From: Riptortus pedestris
Taxonomy: Eukaryota; Arthropoda; Insecta; Hemiptera; Alydidae
Length of the DNA stretch: 64,000 nt
Assembly (NCBI GenBank): GCA_019009955.1
Contig: CM032233.1
Location: 113,917,501-113,981,500 of the forward strand
Direction of reading: 5' to 3'
Shown piece by piece: positions 44,231 to 57,049 of the stretch (within the stretch, counting starts at the first letter, position 1; each line of letters opens with the position of its first letter). The translations under genes were made by a program, and so were the position numbers. Under the pieces are notes generated by a model. The model saw only the letters and a list, made by a program, of their open reading frames with translations, ran no database searches and was not told where the DNA came from.

Positions 44231-45199
44231 AAAAAGACTGACCAAATAATAAATATCAAGTGTATAATTCAGTCAGTTCTGCGTGAAGGACTTAATTCTT
44301 CTGTAAATGGACATCATATTTTCCCATCCGACACGAGTTCTGTATAACGAATTCGTTGGAGAACGAAACCCACTATGATACACTCTAATATTGAATACAT
44401 ATAGGATTATCTAATTCTCCACGTTCAATTTCCCCGTCAATTAATTTTCTTTAAGCTCTTTCTTGTACTTATTTTACAATTTCTGTTTTCAGACTGGATC
44501 AAATAGCATATTGTTGGATTACGGTTCTTTTTAGTGTTGCTAAAGAACGCAACGTAGTTGGCATCGAAGTTGGGCGGCTCCCTGGCGCATTGTTTGTATA
44601 ATCCTGAAAATTTGTAAAACCATTCTTCCATCATTGAGTACAAGTATTTGAATATTAAATGTTAGTTTAAAAGAGAACATAGCGCATGGAATATTTTCCG
44701 TTCGAATTATCCATGGGTTTCTATTCGGAAGGTGAACTGTATTTAGATTTTAACGAAGGGAACCGCAGCTATTGGAAATCTCCTATAGTCCTCCGTAGTG
44801 AGAAGGGCGGTCGTATAAAAGGCTGGGGCTATCGGGAAAATGTGCGTGCGTGGAAGCTCGCCCCAAGGGAGGGAGGGGGTGAGTGGAGGGGTGAGCACAA
44901 GCGCACAACCATACAGCACCGACTGGGGGGAGGAAGGGGGATATGTAGTGCGTTCAAACAAGATCAATAGAACCAACAGATTTACCGTGTGCATCCACAC
45001 ATTCTTTTTATGAGACCATACGCACGCTGTAATGGATACTTTGAAATTCCACAGCTACTCCAACAATGATTACAAATTTGTTTTATACAAAAACCTCAAG
45101 AATTATCTAAGCAACACTCATTCCAAGAACAAAAAAATGTCTGGATCTTGACTCAATCTATAATATTTGTATTTGGTTTAGCTGCTATGAATTTTGAAG
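44231..45199. other. Unassigned stretch with a GC-richer islet
   Basis: 44740-44960 is GC-richer and purine-biased. TATAAAAGGC at 44814 is a good TATA-box match by sequence only. Open frames at 44686-44970 (plus) and 44743-45000 (minus) have no recognised domain. Confidence 0.4.
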
Positions 45200-45230
45200 T
45201 TATAACCTTTTTTTATCTAGCAGGCAAACC

Positions 45231-45271
<41 letters not shown>

Positions 45272-45470
45272 TATTTTTGGAAAAATGGACGTGAGAGGAA
45301 CATACAAAGAGTAGCATAAGCGATCCTTGTCCAAGAATTGGGGGAGCGTTATTCCCTTGATTCTGCTTTGTTAATTTCACGATAATGTATTGATATATAT
45401 TTGATATTATTAACACATATGAATGCTGCCATTTTATGTATATTAGAAGTACTCAAGCTGAAGCCTTGGA
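45200..45470 (+). repeat. Dispersed repeat H, copy 1
   Basis: Shares with 47115-47345 the blocks TGGACG.GA, TTGATTCTGCT..GTTAATTTCA and TTTGATATTATTAA. It includes the (TG)n tract. Class unknown. Confidence 0.5.
45234..45267. repeat. (TG)n microsatellite
   Basis: About 17 TG units. Confidence 0.95.
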
Positions 45471-47114
45471 AACCAAATATATGTTGTTTCATGCACTTGA
45501 TGAAAGTGTATTCTTGTATGTATCTGAAATATGGGGTTCCGCTTACGCTATGTGATTAAAAAAGTTCAACTAAACCACTTTAAATGGTTTATGTGTCTTC
45601 CTAAAAACTACTCCTAATGTTTTTTTTAGAATAGAATTTAACCAAACACACCCCCGAATGAAAATTTTCAAGAGGATGTTGAATTGGTGGAAGGCTCTAC
45701 AAGAGAAGTCGGCAAACTCGGACTGTCCTACATGCACCTAAAGGAACTATCTGTCAATTATTCAATGCCATTTAACTGGGTGGATGAACTAGAAGAGTAC
45801 TTTACACCCCTAGGAGAAAATTAATAGAATTAGAAAAGGTAGAAAATATTAAAGAAAAAATAAAGAATTATTTAGAGGCTTTCAAAAACCACTAAATTCC
45901 TTTAGATATTGAATGAGTTATAAACCTAGCCTATAGCCAGTACTTCAGGAGAATTATCTCTCTTAGCAGAGGCAAGGACTGCTTAAACCTAAAAATGTAA
46001 TTTTATAACGATAAGTTTATTGTTAAAGTCCGTTTAATAGGTACTAAGAATCAAAGATTGCAAGTTGGGAAGAAATTTTACATATTTAACCGAGAAAAGT
46101 CATGCCCCTATGCGAATATGGACAAGACTCACTTACTTCATTCATGAATTCCCCGAGAAGAAAAAAAATACAATCTCATGAAAATCCTAAACATTTCGAA
46201 GCAATAAGACATAATCTCCATGGGCAATATTTTGGACAACATGGAAGCGAATAAGATAAATAGCATACATACTTTCCTACTTAAAAATCTTTCCCTCAGA
46301 AACAAAAAAAAAATTGATATAATATAATTATTAAAGTGAAGTATATGTTTTACTTTTTTTTATTCTCTTTATTAATTATAACACAGTATTGTAAAATTAA
46401 TTCTCTGCTTATGTTTAAAAAAATGCTATCATAAAAATATGCCAACGGCTGAGCCCTTGTTATAAAATTGTATAATTTTAAAAGCTATAAACATATTCAT
46501 TCATTCATTATTAAAACATATGAGCATTTGTGGACTACTACCCGTATATCCAATGTAAAATTTTCACAACCTTACTACTTTTCCAGAATCGTCTTTACAC
46601 CGGCAATTTACTGAATACAGTAATTTAGCTAAACATCTTTTACTTTCCCACTTAAAAGGAGCAATGCCATTGCTTGACAATTACAATGTATTGAAAAAGA
46701 GAAAATTACCCAGCAAATGCGCCCACAAGGAAAGTTCAAAAGACCCAAAGAATATCTCAGTTAAATAAATATGAAGTATTGTATAAAAGAACGAATGAAA
46801 TTCGAGTTTTTCACATTTATTTTTAAATTCGGATTATAAAAAAAAACTGTACTGACGTAAAACAGAAATTTCTGAGAAAAATGACTAAATTATCATTCTT
46901 TAAGAAGCAGAATATTAGAGGATCGGCTGCAAGGATTTGATCAGACGCCCAACTTCAACTTAATTACTCAAAACCAAAAGCAACTCTTTACTACATCAAT
47001 TCCAGAGCGCGAACATAATGAAAATGAATATCAAACTAGATTAAGAGAGATTAATAATCAATAATAGTTATTTATTTTAAATTTAAGTCGGTTGTATAAC
47101 AGAAATATTTGTTT
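45471..47114. other. AT-rich stretch without a recognised gene
   Basis: No supported feature. Confidence 0.5.
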
Positions 47115-47345
47115 TCTTCCATCGGGGAACCCTTCGGTGTACTCGTATGTGTCTAACTGTTTTTGTGAATGTGGACGAGACAGAAAAATACAAAAAGAAG
47201 GATAAGAAATCCTTATCCGATCATTGGACGAAATTTATTCCGTTGATTCTGCTAAGTTAATTTCATGGTAGTTTATAGATATAAATTTGATATTATTAAT
47301 GCATGTGGGCCATTGTTGTCCACTACTTCTAATGAAAAATTTTCA
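47115..47345 (+). repeat. Dispersed repeat H, copy 2
   Basis: Counterpart of 45200-45470, in the same orientation, about 1.9 kb away. Confidence 0.5.
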
Positions 47346-47639
47346 AAAATATGATATTTTAACTAGTTTTTTTTTTTAATTCTTAACAAGAAATTTTCAT
47401 GAGTATATAAATTGCAATAGCTTAATAGATAATAATATATTTAATGAGTACAGACATTTCTGTCGTCGCAAAGGTGTCATTCGTTGTAGGATACTTTTTT
47501 TCTAAGCATGCTAGTAGTGTAATTACTTCCACCTACAAGTACCATCCATGAATAGTACATATACTTGTTTGCCACGCCAGCTTTGCAATAGCAGGCAACC
47601 TGTGCATTTGATTGTAAAAGTGAAGCACTATATTGTTTC

Positions 47640-47745
47640 AGCAGAACTTCCTTTAGGGAAATCAGCTTTTGAGCAGGACGTTATTTTTTAAACATTTCCT
47701 CAAATGCCCATCCATCCTACCTAGTAGATGACGAAAATGAGGTCC

Positions 47746-47786
<41 letters not shown>

Positions 47787-48212
47787 CACACACACACATA
47801 TATGTCTGTTTCCGCTCTGGTTTTTTAATTTTTGCTTGATCGTTACCAAACTCGATATAAGAGCGTTTTTTTGTAAAACTGAAGATCAAGTTTGTTACTG
47901 GCTGAAATCGTGAATGGGGAGGGGTTTAGAGGGGAGAAATTTTGAAAATTCGAAATATCGTTATTATACGTTGGTTCAAAAAATTGTATAAAACCAATAT
48001 ACATGTTTTCTCAATCTTCAATATTAACCTAGACTAGCTTGCGCCAGCCCCTTTTATTTATGTGAGATACACGCAAATAGTTATTGTGATCACACTTCTA
48101 CTCACCGAAGTTTTTGAAAGTGGAGAATATATGCTGAGATGAGATCAATAGTGAGTCGTTCCAACATTTGGGAAATCTGATTAGTTTACGCTCCCCCCGC
48201 GCAACGGACTTT
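47640..48212 (+). mobile_element. HINE-like element 25, shortened
   Basis: Starts AGCAGAACTTCCTTTAGGG and ends GGGAAATCTGATTAG, TTACGCTCCCCCCGCGCAAC, GGAC before T5; the hairpin is imperfect. The slot is (TA)n/(CA)n. The core lacks the CGTCGGATCG and ATTGCAAAT pieces by deletion. Confidence 0.82.
47748..47803. repeat. (TA)n/(CA)n microsatellite inside HINE-like element 25
   Basis: TA run, GACACACACA run, ATATATG; standard slot. Confidence 0.95.
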
Positions 48213-48850
48213 TTGAGGTTCGGAATGGAATAGTCAGTCAGAAAATTCGATTGATAATTTAATTAATTCCACAAATAACGAGATTCGAACCCGTGTCTCA
48301 TACTCCATTAAGTGGTACAAGATAGGAATAAGTAAAAATAAATTAATAAAATACCTGGAGAGGAAATAAATGAAGTTGAAAGAAGTATTTTTATTTAAGT
48401 GAATCTTGCCACAAGATCTTAAAGAGATATAATAATTTAATCAAGTATATGATGATCTTTTTTTCTCTATTTAACCCTTTTATCAATTGAAATCACCAGT
48501 AAAACGATGAAGTTATATTTCGTCTTGTCATTTGAATTTCTTGTTAATTAAATCGGTATGCCTGTACACATTTCCGTTTGTTTGGCCTAACAAGTGCATG
48601 TATAATAGCTGCATCATTAGTTAGTGTAATTTTTTTTTATGCAAGGGTAATGAAGAACATTTATACGATATATGTGTCACTGTGGGTGTCTACTCGTCAA
48701 GGAAGATTCACTTGTGACCGGCCAAGTCCAGTTGATTTTTATCTACGTCGGCATACGGCAAGAAGTGAGTTCCCTGAAAAGCTCATTATTAAAGCATCAT
48801 TTTTTCAAAGTCTGGAGTCCTTTCGCCCTGCGACCTCCATTGACGTTTAA
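48213..48850. other. Unassigned stretch with a tRNA B-box-like motif
   Basis: On the minus strand at about 48271-48283 the motif GGGTTCGAATCTC matches a Pol III B box, but no A box at proper spacing and no cloverleaf is evident. It may be a decayed tRNA-derived SINE or chance. Confidence 0.35.
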
Positions 48851-48902
48851 GAAGTCCGTTACGCAGGGGCTGCGTAAACTAAGCAGATTTCCCACGCAGT
48901 AG
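48851..48902 (-). mobile_element. Isolated HINE-like 3' end
   Basis: AAGTCCGTTACGCAGGGGCT, GCGTAAACTAAGCAGATTTC, CCACG is the terminal ~50 bp only, with intact hairpin. Confidence 0.85.
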
Positions 48903-49267
48903 TTCTGTATTTCTCTTCTCTTTTCTCAGTGTCGAATGAAACGCATAGTTATTTAATTTGGTATGGAAAAGATACATTTTCTATATAAGAACATAAAATC
49001 TTAATGATTACACAACTTGTCTGCATGTATTCATTAAAAAAAAAAGACATACACAAAAGTTTTAGTTAATAAAAACTTACTTTTAGGTAATTAACTTAAT
49101 TAATATATTATCATTAGTCATATTATGTTAATATAATATACAACTAATTAATGCATGTGAGGAAATATGTAGTAAACGTTTTGCATTGTTGATAACAGTT
49201 ATAGTTTTGTTCAACCTACAATCTGCTAGGTTTAATAAGCATATATTGCAATAACGTGCTTATTTTT
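48903..49267. other. AT-rich stretch without a recognised gene
   Basis: No supported feature. Confidence 0.5.
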
Positions 49268-50250
49268 AGCATATTTCCCGTAAGGAAAATCAGCTATTGA
49301 GGATGTATTCATGACGCTATTTTCGAAAAATATCTTCAAATGTCCATCGATCCTACCTAGGAGGATGACGAAAATGAAATATATGTGTGCGTGAGCGCGC
49401 GCATGTGTGGGTGTCTGTTACCACTCTAGTCGTCGAAATTATTGTTTTATCATTACCAATCTCGATGCATAAGCGTTTCATGCAAAACTAAAGGTAAAGT
49501 TCGTTAACGGCTAAAATCGGAGTAGGGGGGTGGGTGGTATAAAGGGGTAAAATTTTGAAAATCCGGAATATCTCCCTTACTATACGTCGGATCGAAAACT
49601 TGTATAAGATCAATCTTATTGAAAATTAAATATACTATAAATATTATTCAATACGTTTTTCTCTGTTTTCAATATTAACTGAAGTATTTGCATTTTTCAG
49701 TCTTCAGCAAATTCCCACTTCTACTCAAGTCACATAAACAATATTCTGTTATATAATAAACCACTTTATTTGAAGATAAATGTCCAATATTAATTTCAAG
49801 AGACCTTTATTATACGAGATACGTGCAAATAGGTTCTGTCGACCCCTCCACCCCCCCCCATCATTAGTTCCTCGGCTAGTAAAATTTGAGTGATTGAGTC
49901 AAACATTATTCTGATTCATTATAAATTACAGTGCTAGATGTAGTAAATATTATGTCAATAAAATTAATATGTTATAATCAGATATATTTCAGTAATGGTT
50001 TTTCTTTCCTCTGAAGAATATTTTTATCTATCTGTTCAGATCTCAGAGGTTGGCAGACCTGTTTGTTTACAATTCAGACCCTTCCGTTGGGAGATTATTA
50101 AAATTGACTGAAAGATTTCTCATTACCGTTTGTATTTATTCACTTACTATTCACGGTGGCGTAAAGTGTAAGCAGTATGTAGATGTATCTATTGCAAAAC
50201 ATCACGAGGGAAATCTGCTTAGTTTACGCAGCCCCTGCGTGACGGACTTT
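49268..50250 (+). mobile_element. HINE-like element 27, type B, complete
   Basis: Starts AGCATATTTCCCGTAAGG and ends GAGGGAAATCTGCTTAG, TTTACGCAGCCCCTGCGT, GACGGAC before T9. The slot is a GTGTGCGTGAGCGCGCGCAT tract, so the repeat type has been exchanged while its position is conserved. The type-B half includes a CTGAAGAATATTTTTATCTA insertion also present in the piece at 37655. Confidence 0.9.
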
Positions 50251-50470
50251 TTTTTTGGCTAATTTATTTGAATAAGTTGGAATCGTTGGCTGTATGCCGA
50301 GAATAAAGAGTATTTTTGACGTGAAATAAAAAGAAACCATTTGTCAGGTTATTTAAGATTTCTTAGTGTAAATAAACAGTAACTTTAAAATTATGCACCT
50401 TTTTAGTTTTGTGTAGATGAAGCCGTTGGGAAGACATCAGAAGTGTTGAAATAATTTATTTTGAGTTAAA

Positions 50471-50473
<3 letters not shown>

Positions 50474-50525
<52 letters not shown>
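50474..50525. repeat. (TA)n microsatellite preceding composite repeat E
   Basis: TA run ending directly in CTAGCTCAGATACC. Confidence 0.95.
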
Positions 50526-50527
<2 letters not shown>

Positions 50528-51492
50528 TAGCTCAGATACCCGGCCTCGCTCGGGAATTCATTTGAGGCTGAATGGTGATGGTATTTTTTTGGCAAGGCTT
50601 TACTTTGCACAATATTTTGACATTTACCCGTCCCAGTGTTTAGGGTTAATACCCGTAGTTTCTGTGGATTTGTTAATAATAAAAATAATTTTTTATGTAA
50701 GGCTTCACTGTCCTCCATGTTGTCATATTTTCCGTTTCCTGTACATTATGCATAGATTTGAATTATTAAGGACAAAATATTAACATACATTTGAATTAAT
50801 TTTTCCAGGTGAGGTACCTGGTAGATTATATCGAAAAGAATTGTTGAGCGAATTTCTCTAAATAAAAAAATTAACAACTTTTGTTATGTGCACGTTTGTC
50901 GAAAAACAAATAGACAACGAAATATCACTATTTTTAATTTCAGGCCTCCCTTATAACCCCCACTCCTGCCCGTCCCTAGAAATGTTAGTATGGCTTATTA
51001 TAAGGAAGGCGTTAGTGCTAATTCACATACCTAGTTTGGTTTAGTTCAGTTGAGTTGTTTGAGCCAAATAAAATTGTTGACTTCCACAGTAGTTTTTAAC
51101 GTATAACTCATTTATACTTAGGTATAAGACAAAAGTGTATATAACAAAAGTTACTCCAAATAACAAAATAAACAACTTTTGTTATGTGCATAATTGCCGA
51201 AAATGCAATAGGAAACGAAATATCGCTATTTTTAATTTCAAGCCTCCCTTATAACCCTCACTCTTGTTCGTCTCAGAGAATATTAACATAGCCTAAAGTC
51301 TAAGTTGGGTTAGTAGTAATATAGGTACATACCAAGTTTCATAAAATTCGGTTCAGCCGTTTATGCGTGAAAAGGTAACAAACAAACAGACACAAAAGAA
51401 ACAAAATGTGGTTATGGTGCCTATGACATGTGAAATGAAAAGTTATAGTGAAATATCGCGAAAAAAATCAATGTACAGACAGAGGTTACAAT
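50526..51492 (+). repeat. Composite repeat E, copy 1 (two modules)
   Basis: Starts ACTAGCTCAGATACCCGGCC, TCGCTCGGG and ends GTACAGACAGAGGTTACAAT then ATATATATA. Two tandem internal modules, each with AACAACTTTTGTTATGTGCA, GAAATATC.CTATTTTTAATT and CCTCCCTTATAACCC, begin near 50862 and 51160. The tail has AAATTCGGTTCAGCCGTTTA followed by AACAAACAAACAGACAC, a sequence style common in insect nonautonomous repeats. The chance open frame at 50562-50783 recurs in copy 2 because the DNA is repeated. Class not settled. Confidence 0.8.
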
Positions 51493-52338
51493 TATATATA
51501 TAGACACACAGACATACAGCAATATTTAATTTCATAGTCTAAATAAAAGTTTTAATCTCTGTAATAAAGAAGGGAAATGTAAGATGTGAACACTAGGGGG
51601 AGGTGGAGTGATTATCATGTTTTCATTTCGCCAGCAAGCATGGCCGGAAAACAAGCACAGACAAGCCAATATTTAGGTAAGGTGGTAAACTTCTCCCCTT
51701 ACCGCAAGCTTTGTAAATGTACATAAAATGAAGTTCTCTTGGCATCCATTTAACAAATGACATCTCTCAACTTACTCCAAGTAAGAATTGAAATTGTGAA
51801 TAACTTAAATTTTATACTTCAAATTTCTTCGGATTATTATTATATAATTAAAAAAAAAAACAGAAAAAAGTTTATACATTTAAAGCGAAAGTCATTTAAT
51901 TGTAATATTAGCTAATTATAATGCCAGTTGAAAATATGTACATACTTGTAAGGGAGAAAATATATGTTTATGTAATATAATATATAAGGAATAAAGTGCA
52001 TATACTATTATTATATAGGATAAGTAAGTATATTGCCAGTATTAAACAAATTTACAATAATTATTAATTATTGGCCATATGTAAAGGCAGTTAAAAATAT
52101 TAAGCCAGTAGTAAGAAGTGTAAATAGGTAGAACGTAACTCGTGCTACTAGGACACATCTTTAAGTAAGTATAAATAAATAAAAATGTATTTATAGATTT
52201 AGTTAAGAAATAATTGCATAGAAAATTAGTAAATTTAATACCCTTAGGATATGACAAAGAGCGGTATTTACAATATATTAGTTGATATTATTTAAGACAT
52301 AGAGTAAAACAGGGACTTGTAAACAGCATTATACTACT
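51493..52338. other. AT-rich spacer between two E repeats
   Basis: No supported feature. Confidence 0.5.
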
Positions 52339-53001
52339 ACTAGCTCAGATACCCGGCCTCGCCCGGGAATTCATTTGCGGCTGGATGTTGATGGTATTCT
52401 TTTGGCAGGGCTTTACTTTGCACAATATTTTAACATTTACCCTTCGCAGTGTTTAGGGTTAATACCCATCGTTTCTGTGGATTTGACAATAATAAAATTA
52501 ATTTTTTATGTAAGACTTCACTGTCCTCGATATTGTCATATTTCCCGTTTCCTGTACATTCAGCATAGATTTAAGTTATTAAGGACAAAATATTATAATT
52601 TGAATTAATTTTTCCAGGTGAGGTACCTGGTAGTTCATATTGAAAAGAATTGTTGAGCATATTTCTCTAAATAACAAAATAAACAACTTTTATGTGCATA
52701 TTTGCCGAAACCCCAATAGGAAACGAAATATCACTATTTTTAATTTCAGGCCTCCCTTATAACCCCCACTCCTGTTCATCCCAGAGAATTTTAATATAGC
52801 CTAAAGTCTAAGTTGGGTCAGTAGTAATATATATACCAAGTTTCATAAAATTCGGTTCAGCCGTTTATGCGTGAAAAGGTAACAAACAAACAAACAAACA
52901 TACACGAAAGAAACAAAATGCAGTTATGGTGTCTATGACATGTGAAACGAAAAGTTATCGTGAAATTTTGAGAAAAAAATCAATGTACAGACAGAGGTTA
53001 C

Positions 53002-53006
<5 letters not shown>
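52339..53006 (+). repeat. Composite repeat E, copy 2 (one module)
   Basis: Starts ACTAGCTCAGATACCCGGCC, TCGCCCGGG and ends GTACAGACAGAGGTTACAAT, followed by (TA)n. It has a single internal module beginning near 52671. Same orientation as copy 1 and very similar outside the duplicated module. Confidence 0.82.

Positions 53007-53008
<2 letters not shown>

Positions 53009-53052
<44 letters not shown>
53009..53052. repeat. (TA)n microsatellite following composite repeat E copy 2
   Basis: TA run directly after GGTTACAATTT. Confidence 0.95.
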
Positions 53053-53054
<2 letters not shown>

Positions 53055-55660
53055 TAAAGGGCATAATTATCTAGTTGTTGATTGCCCAAATCATATTAAT
53101 ACTAATCCTATATAGTTCAAATCAAAATTTTAGAAGAGTAGGATATATTGATTTTTGCGTTTGCAATTCAAATATGAATTGATATAATTATGTTGACTAT
53201 TCTAACTTCATGGTCGAGTCTCTTTCAAATATGAATAAATATTGTGAAAAACAATTGGTGAATGAAGATATAATATCTTCTTGAAACTTTTATTCACACC
53301 CATGTCGTATTTCAATTCACTTTGACGCGACTGCCGGGTCGGAAAAAACTTAAATACTCTTGAACAAATGAGACAGGTTAAAAATTAGTTCAGTGCAAAC
53401 GAATAAAGGAATGAATATTAGCCGATTCTATACACACGCAATAAATTGATTAATTAAAAAAATTTTGACAAATATAATGTAAGTACAAGTAAAATATTTG
53501 TTTTTAAACAATTATAAAAGTAACTGTGTTAATTTTAATTTTATTATTAAATTAAATTTTCATTTTTCTAATTTACTTTGGTTACCGTAAAGACGGATTA
53601 TAAGCAGATTTATGCTTTTTATTGTTTATTTGTCAGACAGCATCTCTAAAATGATTTAGACCCCACGAGCGGAGAATCCTATTCTTTGTTCGTGACTGTT
53701 TGTTTAAGGTTTTTTTTTTCTCCTGAAGAGGCTTCAAACTGAAGTAAAACGTGAGGAGAGCATGAATCAACGGTTTATAGATAATATGTGCCTTTATGCT
53801 GTAGACCAATTGCCTTTATGTATCAATTCCTATATTTTATTAGCATTATAAATTACCTGATCACTAATAAAATTTTAAAAAATATGTTAAATTTCTAATA
53901 TCCCTCATATGCAATTAAAGCAAGCTTATTTGAACAGACTGCCTACTAGTCTACAGGCAGCATTCTCTTAGGACGGGGCTCAGTAATTTATTTGTGAGCT
54001 TAGCTGAAAAAAAAAGTAAATATGTGGGGGAACGAACTCACTTTTTGCTGTTTACGAGGAGCCTTGAAACATACGCCTTCCCATGCAATGTGCAAAATAT
54101 ATGTTACATAAATTACACAAATCAGACCTGAAAAAAGAAAAGAAAAGATTTTAGTGCTTTAGAATATTCAATTTCTTTCTGTGCTTTATAATAGTAATAA
54201 TGGTATGTATAGGCTGTGTTTTCTTCACAGAGTTTTATAATTTCTCAAAAGAAAAAAAAGGTAGACCAAGTATTGAGTGGGAATGCACTAAACATAAAGG
54301 GTCACAACATTCCATGACTTTGTTTTGGAATGTTTATACACAAATGAAATACAAAAATCAAACAAAAGTATTATGCTACAGAATCTAATTTTAATCAAGT
54401 TCTTTTATAACAATAGTGTACTAATTAACAAATGAAAAGGTCAAGAACGTTTTAACGAACTTCTTTTAGACAGAAGGACGAACTGAGTTCTCTAGGTTAG
54501 TCCCAATCAAATTCCTTTAAAATACTTCTCTTTTCTAAAATGGTATTAAATGAGTAATAATTTCTTTTTCATTTAATTTTCTACTATTTACCTCAAATAA
54601 ATATATTAAGCCTTAAAAACTCACAGTCCCAGTCCAGATGGTTTTTTTTTTGGAAAGTAAATATAGAAAACAATGTAGTCTAAAAATTGGTGATGCAGAA
54701 CAATTTATTATTGAGAGTAATTTGAGAATGTCAACTATATTCTAATGAAGCTGATCGAGTACAGGAAAAATATTCAGAATAAGCATTGCAATTAAAGTTT
54801 AGTATAAATATAAATAGATTTCAAGTCTTAAATTAACCCTTTATAGAAGCATTTATTCAACAATAAAGAAGAACAGTTATAGTCCTTATTAAGCATCATG
54901 GATCTACAGGTATTGGTAAAAAAAGAAGATTTTATGTAAAATTGCATTCCTTTTATAATCATTTCTAAGGAGGTTATCCACAGGTCACCCTCTGTTCAAG
55001 TAGGTTTTATTTTTATTTCGTGACCACTAAATGAATAGCGATGAGCGATGATCTCAGGAAACTGAAGCACCCCATTTTCACAAGAATGGTTCACATTACA
55101 AGGAATATTTTTTTTCAATAGTCCTTTTGATTGGTTTCTATATTTAGTAAAACCCTGACTTAAGTCCAGTATAAATTATGCGTGAAAGCCTTTTTAAAAA
55201 GCACTTTTATTGATAATAACAATTAAAAACTTAAAATTGAGCAGAATAACAGGCTACAGCTATTGGGGAAATGATAAGGAGAGGAAAAATGGAAGGGATT
55301 ATAAAGGAAATAAATGCTGATGTTTGTGATGTCAGCGGAGCTGATGCTCTCTAGACGTAACTTTATCTATAAATGCGCCACTTTTCAAATCTGTATAAGA
55401 TCAAAAGAAATTATCCGTGATAAACCATTTAATTTATTATGTATTTTTTTTGTCGTTACTAGCAAAAAATGACGAGTGTTTGGCGAATATGGATAGCTGT
55501 TAGAGTAAAACGTATTGCCGGCTCACGATTAATAATATAATTTCTGGCGAACAAAGACATCAATCACCCTTTTACATTTTCCTTCGAAGAGCAGTGTTTC
55601 CGGAACACAAGCTTTTCCGGAGACGTAGGCCTCCATATTTAGAAATACTAAGGAACAAAA
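53053..55660. other. AT-rich stretch without a recognised gene
   Basis: The longest stretch in the window without a recognised repeat. Only short chance frames; no splice-linked exon chain seen. Confidence 0.5.
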
Positions 55661-56092
55661 AGTCCGCCACGCAGGGGCTACGTAAACTAAGCAGATTTCC
55701 CACGTGAAGTTTTACAATAGAGAAATTTCACGAGAGTTGAGCAGTTAAGGAAACGGCCGAACTAGCTTTTGGCGGGATAGTCACCCAGCCGTTAGCGACC
55801 CAGATTTAATAAAAATGCAAATATCTCGGTTAATATTGAAGATAGTGAATAAATGTATATAACAATATTTATAGTACGTTTAATTTGCAATAAGATTGAT
55901 TCTGTACACTTTTTCGATCCGAGGTACAGTAACGGAGATATTTCGAATTTTCGAAAATCCTCCCCTCGAAACCCCCCGCCCTCCAGTCCGATTTCAACCA
56001 TTAACGAACTTGATCTGTCTTTTTACTTAAAACGATTAAATATCGAGTTTGGTAACGATAAAAAAAAATTGCGACCGCTAGAGTGTTAACAG

Positions 56093-56185
<93 letters not shown>

Positions 56186-56314
56186 TATATAGTTTTGAAC
56201 GGACCTCATTTTCGTCATCTACTAGGAAGGATCGATGGACATTTGGAGAAAAAATTCGAAAATTCCGTCATGAGTACAACCTCAATAGCTGATTTCTCGG
56301 AAGGGAAATCTGCT
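55661..56314 (-). mobile_element. HINE-like element 28, type A, complete
   Basis: Minus-strand 5' end AGCAGATTTCCCTTCCGAGA at 56314. The 3' end at 55661 is TACGTAGCCCCTGCGTGGCGG, AC with one hairpin change. The slot is (AT)n followed by (GA)n. The outer context is AAAAAGTCC and GCTAAAACG, so T-runs lie at both ends. Confidence 0.9.
56097..56189. repeat. (TA)n/(GA)n microsatellite inside HINE-like element 28
   Basis: About 31 TA units then about 13 GA units and a short TATATA. Confidence 0.95.
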
Positions 56315-57049
56315 AAAACGAAAATCTAAATCTCAGAATGAAAAAATGCAGAAAGGCAATTTATAATCTTATAAAAATTCATAAAATAATTTTAAAAAAT
56401 CCTATTCTCTAAACAGCTACAATTCTTTAAAATTGTAGTTTTACTCAGCCAAATTGCAAATTAAGTAGTCACTTTTATACTTAGTTGGTTGTTTTTCTGT
56501 TTGTATGATGCGCTGAAGACGGAACCTGGGCCTACGACAGCGTATAGCAGACATAATGAAAGAAGATTGATCGATCAGACGTTAATGATGTCCTCCATTT
56601 GCAATGGTTCGGAAGTTAACTAATGCTTGGAAGCAGGTCCAACGCCAATATTTATGGATTTAAGAAGGATTTTGATGAACTAGGTCTAAGCACCAAGGCA
56701 CATCCTGGGGAGAGTAATTAATGTTGGAAGATTTGAGAAAAACAAGGATAAACGACGAGAATACTTTCTTTCCTCTTAGAATAGAGACTTTAATGAATAA
56801 TTAGAGCAAGACGTTCTATTGTATTTCTTTGATAGTATTTCTTTTGTTTGAGTGTTTAGAAAAAGGAGTAAGAGAGATGAGAAGGATTTACTTTGTGTAA
56901 TTTGGTCGTAAGTGGTTGTCGTGGGCTAGAGAGGTGCTCGAGCGTCACCTGGCCTGCTAGCAGCCACCGCTAGTCCCGGGCATCGGCCCTCTCCCTCTCT
57001 CCTGAAAAGAGTGGAGATTAGCCTCCTTCACTCGAGGGCCCCTACCCTT
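56315..57049. other. Unassigned stretch
   Basis: AT-rich at first, becoming GC-richer from 56930 up to the CT array. No gene recognised. Confidence 0.5.

Noticed and set aside
48262..48350. tRNA gene or tRNA-derived SINE on the minus strand
   Set aside because: Only a B-box-like GGGTTCGAATCTC is present; no A box at correct spacing, no acceptor stem, no cloverleaf.
50562..52608. Two similar open frames (50562-50783, 52375-52608) as a duplicated gene
   Set aside because: Their similarity comes from the two copies of composite repeat E; the frames are short and do not continue.
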